Under the pieces are notes generated by a model, which ran no database searches, was not told where the DNA came from, and was given only the letters and a program-made list of their open reading frames with translations. Shown piece after piece: positions 35,395 to 44,956 of a stretch of 64,000 nt of DNA (positions are counted from its first letter, which is position 1; each line of letters begins with the position of its first letter). The position numbers were made by a program, and so were the translations under genes. The stretch is from Bradyrhizobium sp. AUGA SZCCT0158 (GTDB lineage Bacteria; Pseudomonadota; Alphaproteobacteria; Rhizobiales; Xanthobacteraceae), in contig NZ_JAFCME010000005.1 in the NCBI RefSeq assembly GCF_018130065.1, forward strand, positions 1-64,000. Reading direction: 5' to 3'.

Positions 35395-37799
35395 AGTTCA
35401 CGCTCTCCTGGCTGAAGGAACATCTCGACACCGACGAGCCGCTGGAAAAGCTCGCCGACAAGCTCACCATGATCGGGCTTGAGGTCGAGCAGATCGACGA
35501 CAAGGCCAAAGCGCTGGCGCCGTTCTCGATTGCGCGGGTGATTTCGGCCGAACAGCATCCGAATGCCGATCGTTTGCGCGTCTGCATGGTCGATACCGGC
35601 GACGGTGGCGCACCGGTGCAGGTGGTTTGCGGCGCGCCGAACGCGCGCGCCGGCCTGATCAGCGTGTTCTCGCCGCCCGGCACGTTCATTCCCGGCAAGA
35701 ACATCACGCTCGGCGTAGGCACCATCAGAGGCGTCGAGAGCCGCGGCATGCTGTGCTCGGCGGCCGAACTGCAGATTTCCGAAGACCATGACGGCATCAT
35801 GGAGCTGCCGGCCGATGCGCCCGTCGGTGCGCCCTACGCGCAATGGGCCGGGCTCGGCGATCCCATGATCGAGATCAACCTGACGCCGAACCGGCAGGAT
35901 TGCACCGGCGTGCACGGCATCGCCCGCGATCTTTCCGCCGCCGACATGGGCAAGTTCAAAGATCCCGGCATCAAGCCGATCAAAGGCGAGTTCCCCTGCC
36001 CGGTGCAGCTGACGGTGGAAGACTCCACGCTGTGCCCAGGCTTTGCGCTGCGGCTGGTGCGCGGCGTCAAGAACGGCCCGTCGCCGGAATGGTTGCAGAA
36101 GCGCCTGACCTCGATCGGACTGCGTCCGATCAACGCGCTGGTCGATATCACCAACTTCATGACCTACGACCGCGCCCGGCCGCTGCATGTGTTCGACGCC
36201 AAGAAAGTGAGGGGCAATCTCACCGTGCGCCGCGCGCGCGACGGCGAGAGCCTGCTGGCGCTCGACGGCCGCACCTACACGCTCGATCCCGCCATCTGCG
36301 TGATCGCGGACGAGCATGGCGTGGAGTCGCTCGCCGGCATCATGGGCGGCGAAGCCTCCGGCTGCGACGAGAACACCACCGACGTGCTGATCGAATCGGC
36401 GCTGTGGAACGATATCAACATCGCGCAGACCGGCCGCAAGCTCGGCGTCAATTCGGATGCGCGCTATCGCTTCGAACGCGGCGTCGATCCAGCGTTCATG
36501 GTGCCCGGACTTGAGCTCGCGACCAAAATGGTGATGGAGCTGTGCGGCGGCACGCCGTCGGAGAATGTCGTCGTCGGCAATCCCTTCGGCGAAGACCGCG
36601 TGATCGATTTCCCGCTTCATGAGGTCAAGCGCCTCGCCGCCATCGAAGTGCCGCTGGTCGAGATGAAGCGCATCCTCAGCCATCTCGGCTTCATGGTGGC
36701 CGGCAGCGGTCCGGTCGTGAAGATCGCGGTGCCCTCCTGGCGTACGGATATCGGAGGCAAGGCCGATATCGTCGAGGAGATCGTGCGCATCGTCGGCGTC
36801 GACAAGGTGCCGATGACGCCGTTCGAGCGCGGTGACGCGCCGCGCAAGCCGGTGCTCACCACGATCCAGCTGCGCACCCGCCGCGCCAAGCGCGCGCTGG
36901 CCGCCCGCGGCATGGTCGAGGCGGTGACGTGGTCGTTCATTGCAAAGCCCGCGGCGGAATTGTTCGGCGGCGGACAGGCCGAGCTCGCGCTCGCCAATCC
37001 GATCGCATCGGATCTCTCCGACATGCGGCCGAGCCTGCTGCCCGGCCTGATCGCCGCCGCGCAGGCCAATGCCAATCGCGGCTCGTCCGATGTCGCGCTG
37101 TTCGAGGTCGGCCAGGTGTTCAAGGGCGACAAGCCGGAAGACCAGCTGGTCGCGGCCTCGGGCGTGCGTCACGGTTTTGCGTCGGCGAAGGGCATGGGAC
37201 GGCACTGGTCGGGCTCGGCGGAGGCCGACGCGCTCGACGCCAAGGCCGATGCGTTCGCTGTGCTCGCCGCCGCCGGTGCACCGATGCAGGCGCTGCAGAT
37301 CGTGCCTGGTGGTGCGAGCTGGCTGCATCCGGGACGTTCCGGCACCATCCAGATCGGCCCGCAAAATGTACTCGGTTATTTCGGCGAGTTGCATCCGCGG
37401 ACACTGGAGGCGCTCGGCGCCGACGGCCCGCTGATCGCGTTCGAGGTGATCCTGGATCGCATTCCCGACGCCAAGCAGAAGCCGACGCGCGCCAAGCCGG
37501 TGCTTGAGCTTTCCGCGTTCCAGCCGGTGTCGCGCGATTTTGCCTTCATCGTCGATCGCGCCGTCAAGGCGGGCGATCTTGTGCGCGCCGCACAGGGTGT
37601 CGACAAGAAGCTGATCACGGGCGTGACTGTCTTCGACGTCTACGAAGGCAAGGGCATCGACGAAGCCAAGAAGTCGGTCGCGATCGCCGTGACCATCCAG
37701 CCGCGCGAGAAGACGCTCACCGATCAGGAGATCGATGCGGTGGCGACGAAGATCGTGGCCGAGGTGACCAAGAAGACCGGCGGCACGCTGCGCGGATAA
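35391..37799 (+). CDS. pheT: Phenylalanine--tRNA ligase beta subunit
   Basis: The 802-residue beta subunit starts [20 protein letters not shown]. It has the tRNA-binding OB domain (about residues 40-150, [20 protein letters not shown]), the B3/B4 editing domain, B5, and the C-terminal anticodon-binding FDX-ACB domain ([20 protein letters not shown]). The length is normal. It is transcribed with pheS through the DUF559 gene. Confidence 0.97.
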   Translation: MKFTLSWLKEHLDTDEPLEKLADKLTMIGLEVEQIDDKAKALAPFSIARVISAEQHPNADRLRVCMVDTGDGGAPVQVVCGAPNARAGLISVFSPPGTFIPGKNITLGVGTIRGVESRGMLCSAAELQISEDHDGIMELPADAPVGAPYAQWAGLGDPMIEINLTPNRQDCTGVHGIARDLSAADMGKFKDPGIKPIKGEFPCPVQLTVEDSTLCPGFALRLVRGVKNGPSPEWLQKRLTSIGLRPINALVDITNFMTYDRARPLHVFDAKKVRGNLTVRRARDGESLLALDGRTYTLDPAICVIADEHGVESLAGIMGGEASGCDENTTDVLIESALWNDINIAQTGRKLGVNSDARYRFERGVDPAFMVPGLELATKMVMELCGGTPSENVVVGNPFGEDRVIDFPLHEVKRLAAIEVPLVEMKRILSHLGFMVAGSGPVVKIAVPSWRTDIGGKADIVEEIVRIVGVDKVPMTPFERGDAPRKPVLTTIQLRTRRAKRALAARGMVEAVTWSFIAKPAAELFGGGQAELALANPIASDLSDMRPSLLPGLIAAAQANANRGSSDVALFEVGQVFKGDKPEDQLVAASGVRHGFASAKGMGRHWSGSAEADALDAKADAFAVLAAAGAPMQALQIVPGGASWLHPGRSGTIQIGPQNVLGYFGELHPRTLEALGADGPLIAFEVILDRIPDAKQKPTRAKPVLELSAFQPVSRDFAFIVDRAVKAGDLVRAAQGVDKKLITGVTVFDVYEGKGIDEAKKSVAIAVTIQPREKTLTDQEIDAVATKIVAEVTKKTGGTLRG

Positions 37800-37870
37800 T
37801 GCCGAACGGCGCGAGCGGTTCGGACATCGCGCCCAAGAAGACGTCCGAGCAGACGTTCTAGAAACAGAAC

Positions 37871-38641
37871 ATGAGCCTCGAAGGCCTGATCCCCGCCAGC
37901 ATCAGCCTCTACGCCGCAATCGCCGTATGCGCGATTGCGTTCGTATCGGGAACGGCGCGCGGCTTTTCCGGCTTCGGTTCCGCGCTGATCTTCATGCCGC
38001 TGGCCAGCAGCATGGCGGCGCCGCAGCTGGTGGCGGCGCTGCTGCTGATCATCGATTTCATCGCGGCCGCGCCGCTGGTCCCGAACGCGTGGAAACAGGC
38101 CGACCGCAGGGCGACCGCCGTCATGGTGTTCGGCGCCCTGATCGGTGTTCCGATCGGAACCTATTTCCTGAGCCGGCTCGAGCCGGTCACCACGCGCTGG
38201 ATCATTTCCGCCTTCGTGTTTGCGCTTCTGCTGTTGCTGCTCTCCGGCTGGCGCTACCGGGGCAAGGACCACGCCACGATTTCCGTCGGCATCGGCGGCG
38301 TGTCCGGCTTTTGCAGCGGGCTGGCCCAGACCGGCGGGCCGCCGATCGTCGGCTACTGGCTAGGCCGCCCAATCGCCTCCAGCGTCGCACGCGCTAACAT
38401 CGTGCTGTTCTTCGGCGCCTCGGATTTCTTCTCGATGGTCAGCTACAGCCTGACCGGGCTGATCACGATGGACGCGGTAAAATTTTCGCTGGTGGTCGGA
38501 CCCGTCTACGCCATCGGCGTCTGGTTCGGCGCCTCCTTGTTCGGCCGCGCCAGCGAGACATTGTTCCGCGCGATCTGCTACGCGCTGATCGCGATGGCCG
38601 TGATCGTCGGCCTGCCCGCGCTGGATGGCATCCTTCGCTAA
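37871..38641 (+). CDS. TSUP (TauE/SafE) family membrane transporter
   Basis: This 256-residue protein has about eight membrane helices, starting SLYAAIAVCAIAFVSGTARG. The two-repeat layout is typical of TauE/SafE sulfite exporters and related anion carriers, with GGVSGFCSGLAQTGGPPIVG in the second repeat. The substrate could be sulfite, a sulfonate or another organic anion. It is 71 bp after pheT; a family A palindrome follows. Confidence 0.85.
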   Translation: MSLEGLIPASISLYAAIAVCAIAFVSGTARGFSGFGSALIFMPLASSMAAPQLVAALLLIIDFIAAAPLVPNAWKQADRRATAVMVFGALIGVPIGTYFLSRLEPVTTRWIISAFVFALLLLLLSGWRYRGKDHATISVGIGGVSGFCSGLAQTGGPPIVGYWLGRPIASSVARANIVLFFGASDFFSMVSYSLTGLITMDAVKFSLVVGPVYAIGVWFGASLFGRASETLFRAICYALIAMAVIVGLPALDGILR

Positions 38642-38663
38642 TGCCAACGCGATTCCAAATGCA

Positions 38664-38787
38664 TCGTCGTCCCGGCGAAGGCCGGACCCATACGCCGCGG
38701 CCGTCATTTTTAGAGAAGGTATCTGCTGCCTTTGCTTTATCGTGAGATCACGCGGTATGGGTCCCGGCCTTCGCCGGGACGACGACA
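38664..38787. repeat. Extragenic palindromic element, family A copy 3
   Basis: It has the same termini as the elements at 77-191 and 8312-8450: CGTCGTCCCGGCGAAGGCCG then GACCCATA, and TATGGGTCCCGGCCTTCGCC then GGGACGACGAC. It lies between convergent genes. Confidence 0.8.
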
Positions 38788-38788
38788 T

Positions 38789-39457
38789 CTATTCTAGCAC
38801 CAGATCGCAATAGGCGTAGCCGTCGCGCTCGACGCGTTCGCCCGTCCTAACGGAAAGCCGATGCGAAAACATCGGCCCCGCCACCACGCAGGTGTGAAAC
38901 TCGCCGTTCTCGCCGCAGGGATCGACGCTGTCAGGCAGGTCAGCCAAGAGCTGCGCATCGAACTTCCGGCCTGCGAACTCAGCCGAAAGCTTCTTCATGT
39001 CGACGGTCGCAAGATAGGCTTCCAGGCCACACTCCATCATCGTCCGCGCCAGTCCGGGCGTTGGACGATCCCAGAGCGGAAAGACTGGCGTGATGCCACT
39101 GCCCGCGAGTTTCTGTTCGCGATAGGCGCGGATGTCGCGCAAATACAAATCGCCGAAGATCATGTGCGTGATGCCGTCAGCGACTGCTTGCGCGACCGCC
39201 TCACCCATGCGGGCTTCATAGATCTCGTTCGGACAGGGATAGGGGATCGGCACGATCCGTTGCGGCAGGCCCGCGGCTTCGCATTGCGCCTGCAGGATCT
39301 CCTGCCGCACGCCGTGGATCGAAACGCGGCCGAACGTCTCCGTCACGGTGGTCAGCGCGCCCACCACATCGAATTCACCCGCGCGCCGCACTTCGTGCAG
39401 CGCAAAGGCGCTGTCCTTGCCGCTCGACCACGAGATCAGCGCCTTCGGTCGCACCAT
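38789..39457 (-). CDS. Dph6-like ATP-binding (DUF71 / adenine nucleotide alpha hydrolase) protein
   Basis: This 222-residue ATP-pyrophosphatase-fold protein has SWSSGKDSAFALHEV near residue 9, close to the SGGKDS loop. The diagnostic GENGEFHTC motif lies near residue 182. Dph6 amidates diphthine on eukaryotic EF-2, which bacteria lack, so the bacterial role is unknown. The start codon overlaps the preceding amine oxidase stop (TGATG), implying coupled translation. Confidence 0.85.
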   Translation of the reverse strand: MVRPKALISWSSGKDSAFALHEVRRAGEFDVVGALTTVTETFGRVSIHGVRQEILQAQCEAAGLPQRIVPIPYPCPNEIYEARMGEAVAQAVADGITHMIFGDLYLRDIRAYREQKLAGSGITPVFPLWDRPTPGLARTMMECGLEAYLATVDMKKLSAEFAGRKFDAQLLADLPDSVDPCGENGEFHTCVVAGPMFSHRLSVRTGERVERDGYAYCDLVLE

Positions 39458-40875
39458 CAGTTGAACTGCGACGATGGCATTGCCGCCTTCGGCTGCGGTG
39501 CCCGCCGGCGCTGCTTCGGTGGTGGCGCCGCCGGTTCAGGATCTCTCAACGCGCCGATCCTGCGCAACGCCGCTTCGGCGGCGCGCTCGCCGCTTTCCCA
39601 GGCACCGTCGATCGTGCCCCACAAGGTTTCGTGCGTGGCTTCGCCGGCGAGATACATGCAGCCGAACGGCTCGGTCAGAACCTTTCGCGAGGCCTGCGCA
39701 CCCGGCCCGGCCGCGGACATCGCGCCGAGCGCGAACGGCGCGGCGTTCCAGCGCGTCGCACTCGATTTCTTCACCGCCGCCGCGACCTCGCTGCCGTACA
39801 GCTTGGTCAACCACTCCACCGCAAATGCGATCATGGCTTTTTCGCCCTGCGCGGAGAGATCGCGGCCGAACGAGCCGGCGACGTCGATCGAACATAGCGA
39901 TGACGACCCCATATTGGCGTACAGCAAGGCGGTGCGCGTCGAGTTGCTCTGCTCGATGATGATGTCGTCGCGGGCTAATCCCAGCGGATTACCCGGCATT
40001 TGCAGCGCGATGCGGTCAAAGCTGCCGAGGCTCAGTTTGGCGGCGGCATCCAGCGTGCGTTTGGGAATGTCGGGCGTGAATTTGATGTTGCCCGCCGCCA
40101 ACACGTTGCTCGAAACCGTCACGACGGCGGCGCGCGCGACAATCTTGCCGGACGGCGTTTCCACCGCAACGTCGCGGCTGCCCCAGGAAATCCGGTTCGC
40201 AGGCGTCGACAGCGCCAACGGCACCTGCTCGCCGAGTTTCGTGATCAGCGTCCCCAGCCCCTGACGGCAGGTGATCGCGGTGTTGCGATCCTGCGCGCGG
40301 ATCTTGTCGACGACAGAGAGATCCTTGAGATCCTTGCCGGCGAAATTGGCGCCGAGCACGAATTCGGCGGTGCCCGCCCAGTCGCCGAGGTCTTTGGGCA
40401 GCGCCGAGGCGCAGGAGACGTCGAACCGGCGCGAAGCCTCGTCGATGGCGCGGTTGGCGCGCACCAAAGCTGCAAGAAACTCCTCGGTCTCGCCGGCGCG
40501 GGCGTTGCGGCGGCCGATGCGGATTTTCTGGCCTGACGGCGCGGTGATAATCTCGAGCCCGGCCGATCGCGCAAGCTTGATCATCGGGTTGGTTTCGGGA
40601 TTGTGCATCCAGCGCGCGCCGCGATCGAACGGCACTTCGAAGGTGGTGGTATCGGTCTGGCAGCGGCCGCCGATCTGGCTTGCCGCTTCCACTACGATCA
40701 CCTTGCGGTTCGCCGCCATGACCCGCCGCGCCGCAGCAATGCCGGCGGCGCCGGCGCCGATCACGACAATGTCAGCCTCACGCGGCAATGGCGCGGCCCC
40801 CGCCCGCCCGCCGAAAACCGGCATCACCGCCAGGCCTGCGGACGCCGAGAGGAAATCGCGGCGGGTCATTGTCAT
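39457..40875 (-). CDS. Flavin amine oxidase with Tat signal
   Basis: The 472-residue FAD enzyme begins MTMTRRDFLSASAGLAVMPV, a twin-arginine signal. VIGAGAAGIAAARRVM binds FAD, and GGRCQTDTTTFEVPFDRGAR follows, typical of monoamine-oxidase-like enzymes. The C terminus has MYLAGEATHETLWGTIDGAW, the FAD-contact block. The amine substrate is unknown. The start at 40875 was chosen to place the RR motif correctly; ATG 40869 is also possible. It is followed by a coupled Dph6-like gene. Confidence 0.88.
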   Translation of the reverse strand: MTMTRRDFLSASAGLAVMPVFGGRAGAAPLPREADIVVIGAGAAGIAAARRVMAANRKVIVVEAASQIGGRCQTDTTTFEVPFDRGARWMHNPETNPMIKLARSAGLEIITAPSGQKIRIGRRNARAGETEEFLAALVRANRAIDEASRRFDVSCASALPKDLGDWAGTAEFVLGANFAGKDLKDLSVVDKIRAQDRNTAITCRQGLGTLITKLGEQVPLALSTPANRISWGSRDVAVETPSGKIVARAAVVTVSSNVLAAGNIKFTPDIPKRTLDAAAKLSLGSFDRIALQMPGNPLGLARDDIIIEQSNSTRTALLYANMGSSSLCSIDVAGSFGRDLSAQGEKAMIAFAVEWLTKLYGSEVAAAVKKSSATRWNAAPFALGAMSAAGPGAQASRKVLTEPFGCMYLAGEATHETLWGTIDGAWESGERAAEAALRRIGALRDPEPAAPPPKQRRRAPQPKAAMPSSQFN

Positions 40876-41060
40876 GTCATGGTTTCCGGGGCCTTGAAAC
40901 AAAGAGAACAGCTAGCGAACTCTGCCGCATCTCACCGTGCGCAGCAACACTCATGGTAAATCAATCCTGATTGACCCGCCTCACGCATGAACTAAATTGA
41001 AACGGCTTACGACCATGCTAATGGAGAATAAAAGCGGTCAAAGAACCGCGGGGGGATTTC

Positions 41061-42074
41061 ATGGGCGTAATGCTCGATACGATCGGCCAGTTGATTGCGG
41101 GCTACCTGCAGAAGGAAGTCCCGGGCTATGAACCGTTCACGCCCAGCGATCCCGAGCATCTGCGCGGCGTCATCGAGCCCGGCGATGTGCTGCTGGTCGA
41201 GGGCAACAACCGGATTTCCGGCATCATCAAATACCTCACGCAATCCACCTGGTCGCATGCCGCGCTCTATGTCGGCCCGATCGACGGCGCGACGGAACCG
41301 GACGGCGAACCGCATGTCCTGATCGAAGCCAACATCGGCGAAGGCGTGACGTCGGCGCCGCTGTCGAAATATTTTCCCTATCACACCCGCCTCTGCCGTC
41401 CGGTCGGACTGTCCTATGAGGACCGCATCACGGTGTGCCGCTACGCCATCAACCGGATCGGCTTCGGCTACGACACCAAGAACATCGTCGACCTGGCGCG
41501 ATACCTGTTCCCGATGCCGGTGCCGCAGCGCTGGCGGCGGCGCATGATCGCGTTCGGTTCCGGCGATCCCACCAAGATCATCTGCTCGGCGCTGATCGCG
41601 CAGGCGTTCGACGCCGTGCGTTATCCGATCCTGCCCAAGATCACGCGCGCCGCCTCGCGAAAGGCCCGCCGCGAGATTCTCCACATTCGCGATTCGTCGC
41701 TCTACATGCCGCGCGATTTCGATATCTCGCCCTATTTCGAAGTCGTCAAACCCACCATCGTGCACGGCTTCGACTATCTGGCCTTGCATTGGGCCGACAA
41801 GCAGAAGCCGCTCCAGGAGGTAGCGGGCGAATTCCGTGTGTTTCCAGAAGTCGAGTCGCCGTCGCTTGTTCCTGAGGAGGCTAACGAAGAGGCGCCGGTT
41901 CCGGTTTCGGCTGAAGAAGTGACCGAGGTCGCGGTAGCGACCGAGGTCGCCGTGCAAACGACCCTGGTCGAACGCGTGACCGTATCGGAGCATTTTCTCG
42001 CCGTCGAATATGTCCCGGTCCGCCCGCCGCAACGCCGCGCCCGTCGGCGCAACAAGGTTATTGAGGCGGCGTAA
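41061..42074 (+). CDS. YiiX-like permuted papain-fold hydrolase with C-terminal tail
   Basis: The 337-residue protein has a YaeF/YiiX-type domain over the first ~260 residues. STWSHAALYVGP holds the catalytic His and KIICSALIAQAF the Cys, in the permuted order of this NlpC/P60-related group, whose members are amidases or lipid-linked hydrolases. There is no signal peptide. A ~75-residue acidic, Val/Glu-rich tail ends in an Arg-rich patch (RPPQRRARRRNK) with no known domain. Confidence 0.82.
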   Translation: MGVMLDTIGQLIAGYLQKEVPGYEPFTPSDPEHLRGVIEPGDVLLVEGNNRISGIIKYLTQSTWSHAALYVGPIDGATEPDGEPHVLIEANIGEGVTSAPLSKYFPYHTRLCRPVGLSYEDRITVCRYAINRIGFGYDTKNIVDLARYLFPMPVPQRWRRRMIAFGSGDPTKIICSALIAQAFDAVRYPILPKITRAASRKARREILHIRDSSLYMPRDFDISPYFEVVKPTIVHGFDYLALHWADKQKPLQEVAGEFRVFPEVESPSLVPEEANEEAPVPVSAEEVTEVAVATEVAVQTTLVERVTVSEHFLAVEYVPVRPPQRRARRRNKVIEAA

Positions 42075-42077
42075 GCG

Positions 42078-44276
42078 CTAAAACCTTCCCGCCAGCGTTA
42101 CTCGCACCGCGAGCGGCTCTGCCGGATGCACGTGGCGATCCGCAACACCGTCAACCGGCTCACCGGGCAATCGCGACAGATAATAATATTCAATCTGATT
42201 GGTCTTCGCGTTGAAGAGATTAAGCACGTCGAGCTGCAGGCGTATGCCGCTGTCGAATCTGTAGCCGGCCCGCGCATTGAAGATCAGCGATGACAGGGAA
42301 CGCACGCTGTCGTCCTCGATCAGCGGACGCGGACCGAAATAGCGTCCCTTCAGCGCGCCGAACCAACCTGTCTCATGGCCGAAGGTGATGGCACCACTCG
42401 CAATCCAGGCCGGCGCACCGGGGATGCGATCGCCCGCGGCGTCGAAATCGGTGAAGCGGGCGCGGGTATAAGCAACATCCAGATCGAACGTCAGCCACGG
42501 CACCGGCTTGTACTTGTTGGTCCATTCCACACCGACGCGGCGGCTCGGCCGGCTGGCCTCGGTGGTGCCGGCGTCGCCGACGAACAGCAATTCGGAATCG
42601 AAGTCGAGCATGAAGACCGCGACCGAACTTGTTAGGCCATCGATTGCCCTGGTGCGGACGCCGAGTTCGGCGCCCTTCGAGCGCACCAGCAGCGGCACCC
42701 GATTCTGCGGCGTTACCTTGTCGATCGGATCGACCGTGATCGTCGCGCCGCGGATGTCGTTGGAGTGCAGGCCATAGCCGGCATTTCCGAAAAACTCCGT
42801 CTTGTACCAGGGTCCAAGCACGATGCCGGCCTTCGGGCTCGCCATCGACGCCTGCGCATTGCCGGAGTTTTCCGGCGTGTCGCTCAGCACGCTTCCGGCA
42901 AAGACGTCCTCGCGAATGCCGACAGTGGTACGCAGCCAGTCCGTCCAGCGTGTCGTGCTATCCATCCAGACGCCGACATTGCCTTCCCTGACGCGGTCCT
43001 CACGCACGGTCGAAAGCCAGCCGCGCTGCTGGGTCTTGAACAGGCCGACATGGATATCGTCATAACGGCTTTGCAGGCCGATTCGTGTTTGCGTCTCAAG
43101 TCCGTCGAGGCGCCAATCGAAGGCGTGCCGAGCATCGAAGCCGCCGAGGGTACGGCTGTCGCGCTGGTTGAACTGGTCGCCATTGACGGGATCGTCGAGG
43201 AAATAGGTGAAATTGTTGTAGAGCTGCAAGTTGGATCGGACGACATAGGCGTTGATCTTGCTCTGCCCGTATTCGCTCGAATGCGCGAAATTGCCGGACA
43301 GGCTGAAGCGGCTGGCGACGCCGCCGTCGGTCGGATCGAGCGTACCGAAGCGGCCGATCACGCCCTGGTCGACCGCGCGCTGCGCCACCTGGTCGGTCGA
43401 GTTCCAGGCGTTGGAATAGGCCATGGCGGTCAGCGTCATTCCGTCGGTCGCAGTACCCTGGCTGTAGCGCATGACGCCGTTGATCTTGCGCACATCGTCC
43501 GGCACGTCCCATGGACCGTTGTACTTCACGCCTTCGATGGCGGAGAGCAGCGTACCCGCACCGACCGCAACTGAACCGGCGGCCACCCCGCGCCGATACC
43601 CGAAACTGCCAACCGTGAGCTCAGCCAGGTTTTTCGGCAGTTTCGTCAGGTAGTCGATTTCGACCGAGCCCGCGGAGCTGAAGTCGCCCACATCGGCAAA
43701 ATACGGACCCTTGCGGACATTCAGCGACTGGATCAGCTCAGGGATCAGAAAGTTGATATCGGAATAGCCCTGCCCGTGGCCATGCGTCGGCATGTTGACG
43801 GGCATGCCGTCTACCTTGATGGAAAGATCAGTCCCGTGATCAAGGTTGAAGCCGCGCAAAAAATACTGGTTGGCTTTGCCCTCGCCGGAATGCTGGGTGA
43901 CAATCAGCCCGGGAACGACCTCCAGCGCCTCACCGGGCCGCAGAAACGGAACGGCATTCACTTCCGCGCCGCTGATCCGCACGGCGCTGGCGGCGGTGGG
44001 CTGCAGGGCAGCCGCGCCGTCGGATGATGTACCAGGCGCCACGCCGCTGGCGCCCGCGGTTACCGGCTGGTTCGAGTTGATCGCCGTTCTATTCCGCGCG
44101 CCACGATTTTGCGACTGACTTGACCGGGCGGCCCGCTTGGGCGTTGGGTCGGAAGCGGTGATGGTGACCGGCGGAAGCTGGCCAGGCTGAGACGCCCGCT
44201 CTTGCGCCTCGGCGGGGAGCATCAGGACGGCAGAAGAAGCCGTAGCGGAGAATATCCGCAACAAGACTGTACGCAC
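42078..44276 (-). CDS. TonB-dependent outer-membrane receptor, probably nickel-related
   Basis: The 732-residue receptor has a signal peptide and an Ala/Ser/Pro-rich segment before the plug domain (EALEVVPGLIVTQHSGEGKA, YFLRGFNLDHGTDLSIKVDG). A His-containing plug loop, MPTHGHGQGYSDINF, could help bind metal. A 22-strand barrel follows, ending in Phe (LAVRVTLAGRF). It diverges from nikR across a perfect NikR operator, so nickel-responsive control is likely. It resembles receptors predicted to import nickel chelates. Confidence 0.88.
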   Translation of the reverse strand: MRTVLLRIFSATASSAVLMLPAEAQERASQPGQLPPVTITASDPTPKRAARSSQSQNRGARNRTAINSNQPVTAGASGVAPGTSSDGAAALQPTAASAVRISGAEVNAVPFLRPGEALEVVPGLIVTQHSGEGKANQYFLRGFNLDHGTDLSIKVDGMPVNMPTHGHGQGYSDINFLIPELIQSLNVRKGPYFADVGDFSSAGSVEIDYLTKLPKNLAELTVGSFGYRRGVAAGSVAVGAGTLLSAIEGVKYNGPWDVPDDVRKINGVMRYSQGTATDGMTLTAMAYSNAWNSTDQVAQRAVDQGVIGRFGTLDPTDGGVASRFSLSGNFAHSSEYGQSKINAYVVRSNLQLYNNFTYFLDDPVNGDQFNQRDSRTLGGFDARHAFDWRLDGLETQTRIGLQSRYDDIHVGLFKTQQRGWLSTVREDRVREGNVGVWMDSTTRWTDWLRTTVGIREDVFAGSVLSDTPENSGNAQASMASPKAGIVLGPWYKTEFFGNAGYGLHSNDIRGATITVDPIDKVTPQNRVPLLVRSKGAELGVRTRAIDGLTSSVAVFMLDFDSELLFVGDAGTTEASRPSRRVGVEWTNKYKPVPWLTFDLDVAYTRARFTDFDAAGDRIPGAPAWIASGAITFGHETGWFGALKGRYFGPRPLIEDDSVRSLSSLIFNARAGYRFDSGIRLQLDVLNLFNAKTNQIEYYYLSRLPGEPVDGVADRHVHPAEPLAVRVTLAGRF

Positions 44277-44358
44277 CGCCCTGCCCCCGCATGATAACTG
44301 CTACAGTCCGAGAGCGGCTGCGCTACACCTAACCCGGCCCCTCACGCTACCAAGCCCG

Positions 44359-44386
44359 GTATGATGATACAATAAAAATATCATAC
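44359..44386. promoter_or_regulatory. NikR operator between TonB receptor and nikR
   Basis: GTATGA (44359-44364) and TCATAC (44381-44386) are separated by exactly 16 bp. This is the published E. coli NikR consensus GTATGA-N16-TCATAC with no mismatch. It lies 83 bp upstream of the receptor start and 24 bp upstream of nikR, so nickel-bound NikR could repress both divergent transcripts. Confidence 0.9.
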
Positions 44387-44409
44387 TGCCGAAAAGCACG
44401 GAATCCCAG

Positions 44410-44856
44410 ATGCAACGGATCACCATCACGATCGAAGACGATTTGCTCGCCGAGATCGATGCCGCAGCGCAAACGCGCGGCTACCAGAATCGCTCCGAGA
44501 TCATCCGCGACCTCGCCCGATCAGGCCTGCAGCAAAGCGCCGAGGACGCCGCACCGTCAGGGCAATGCGTCGCCGCGCTGGTCTATGTCTACGATCACGC
44601 CGCGCGCGACCTCTCAAAACGGCTGGTGCAGAATTTCCACGGCCATCACGATCTGTCGCTGGCGACGCTGCACGTCCATCTCGACGACGACAGCTGCATG
44701 GAAGTGACGGCGCTGAAGGGCGCCTCCGGCGAGGTCCGGCATTTCGCCGACCACATCATCGCCGAGCGCGGCGTGCGCTACGGCCGCGTGGTGATGATCC
44801 CGACGGCAGCAGATAAGAAGCCGCGGGCGCGCAAGCACGCGCATAAGCACGATTGA
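44410..44856 (+). CDS. nikR: Nickel-responsive regulator NikR
   Basis: The 148-residue repressor has an N-terminal ribbon-helix-helix domain (QRITITIEDDLLAEIDAAAQ, then NRSEIIRDLARSGL) and a C-terminal ACT-like nickel domain. Predicted nickel ligands His77, His88, His90 and Cys96 sit at the spacing of E. coli His76/His87/His89/Cys95. Nickel binding would increase DNA affinity. It sits next to its own operator and a divergent TonB-dependent receptor gene. Confidence 0.96.
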   Translation: MQRITITIEDDLLAEIDAAAQTRGYQNRSEIIRDLARSGLQQSAEDAAPSGQCVAALVYVYDHAARDLSKRLVQNFHGHHDLSLATLHVHLDDDSCMEVTALKGASGEVRHFADHIIAERGVRYGRVVMIPTAADKKPRARKHAHKHD

Positions 44857-44863
44857 GCAGAAC

Positions 44864-44953
44864 CGTAGGGTGGGCAAAGCGAAGCGTGCCCACCATTCAG
44901 AGCACGGCACTAGATGGTGGGCACGACGCAAGCGCGTCTTTGCCCACCCTACG
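44864..44953. repeat. Extragenic palindromic element, family C-like
   Basis: CGTAGGGTGGGCAAAGCGAA, then GCGTGCCCACC, is mirrored by GGTGGGCACGACGCAAGCGC, then GTCTTTGCCCACCCTACG. It resembles the elements at 24573 and 50462 at its outer ends and lies between the convergent nikR and HMG-CoA lyase genes. Confidence 0.8.
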
Positions 44954-44956
44954 AAA

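Noticed and set aside
35196..37394. A 732-residue minus-strand frame opposite pheT
   Set aside because: It is a codon-bias shadow of pheT without recognisable motifs.
41007..42032. A 341-residue minus-strand frame opposite the YiiX-like gene
   Set aside because: Arg/Asp-rich shadow; the plus-strand gene has the motifs and a good ribosome binding site.
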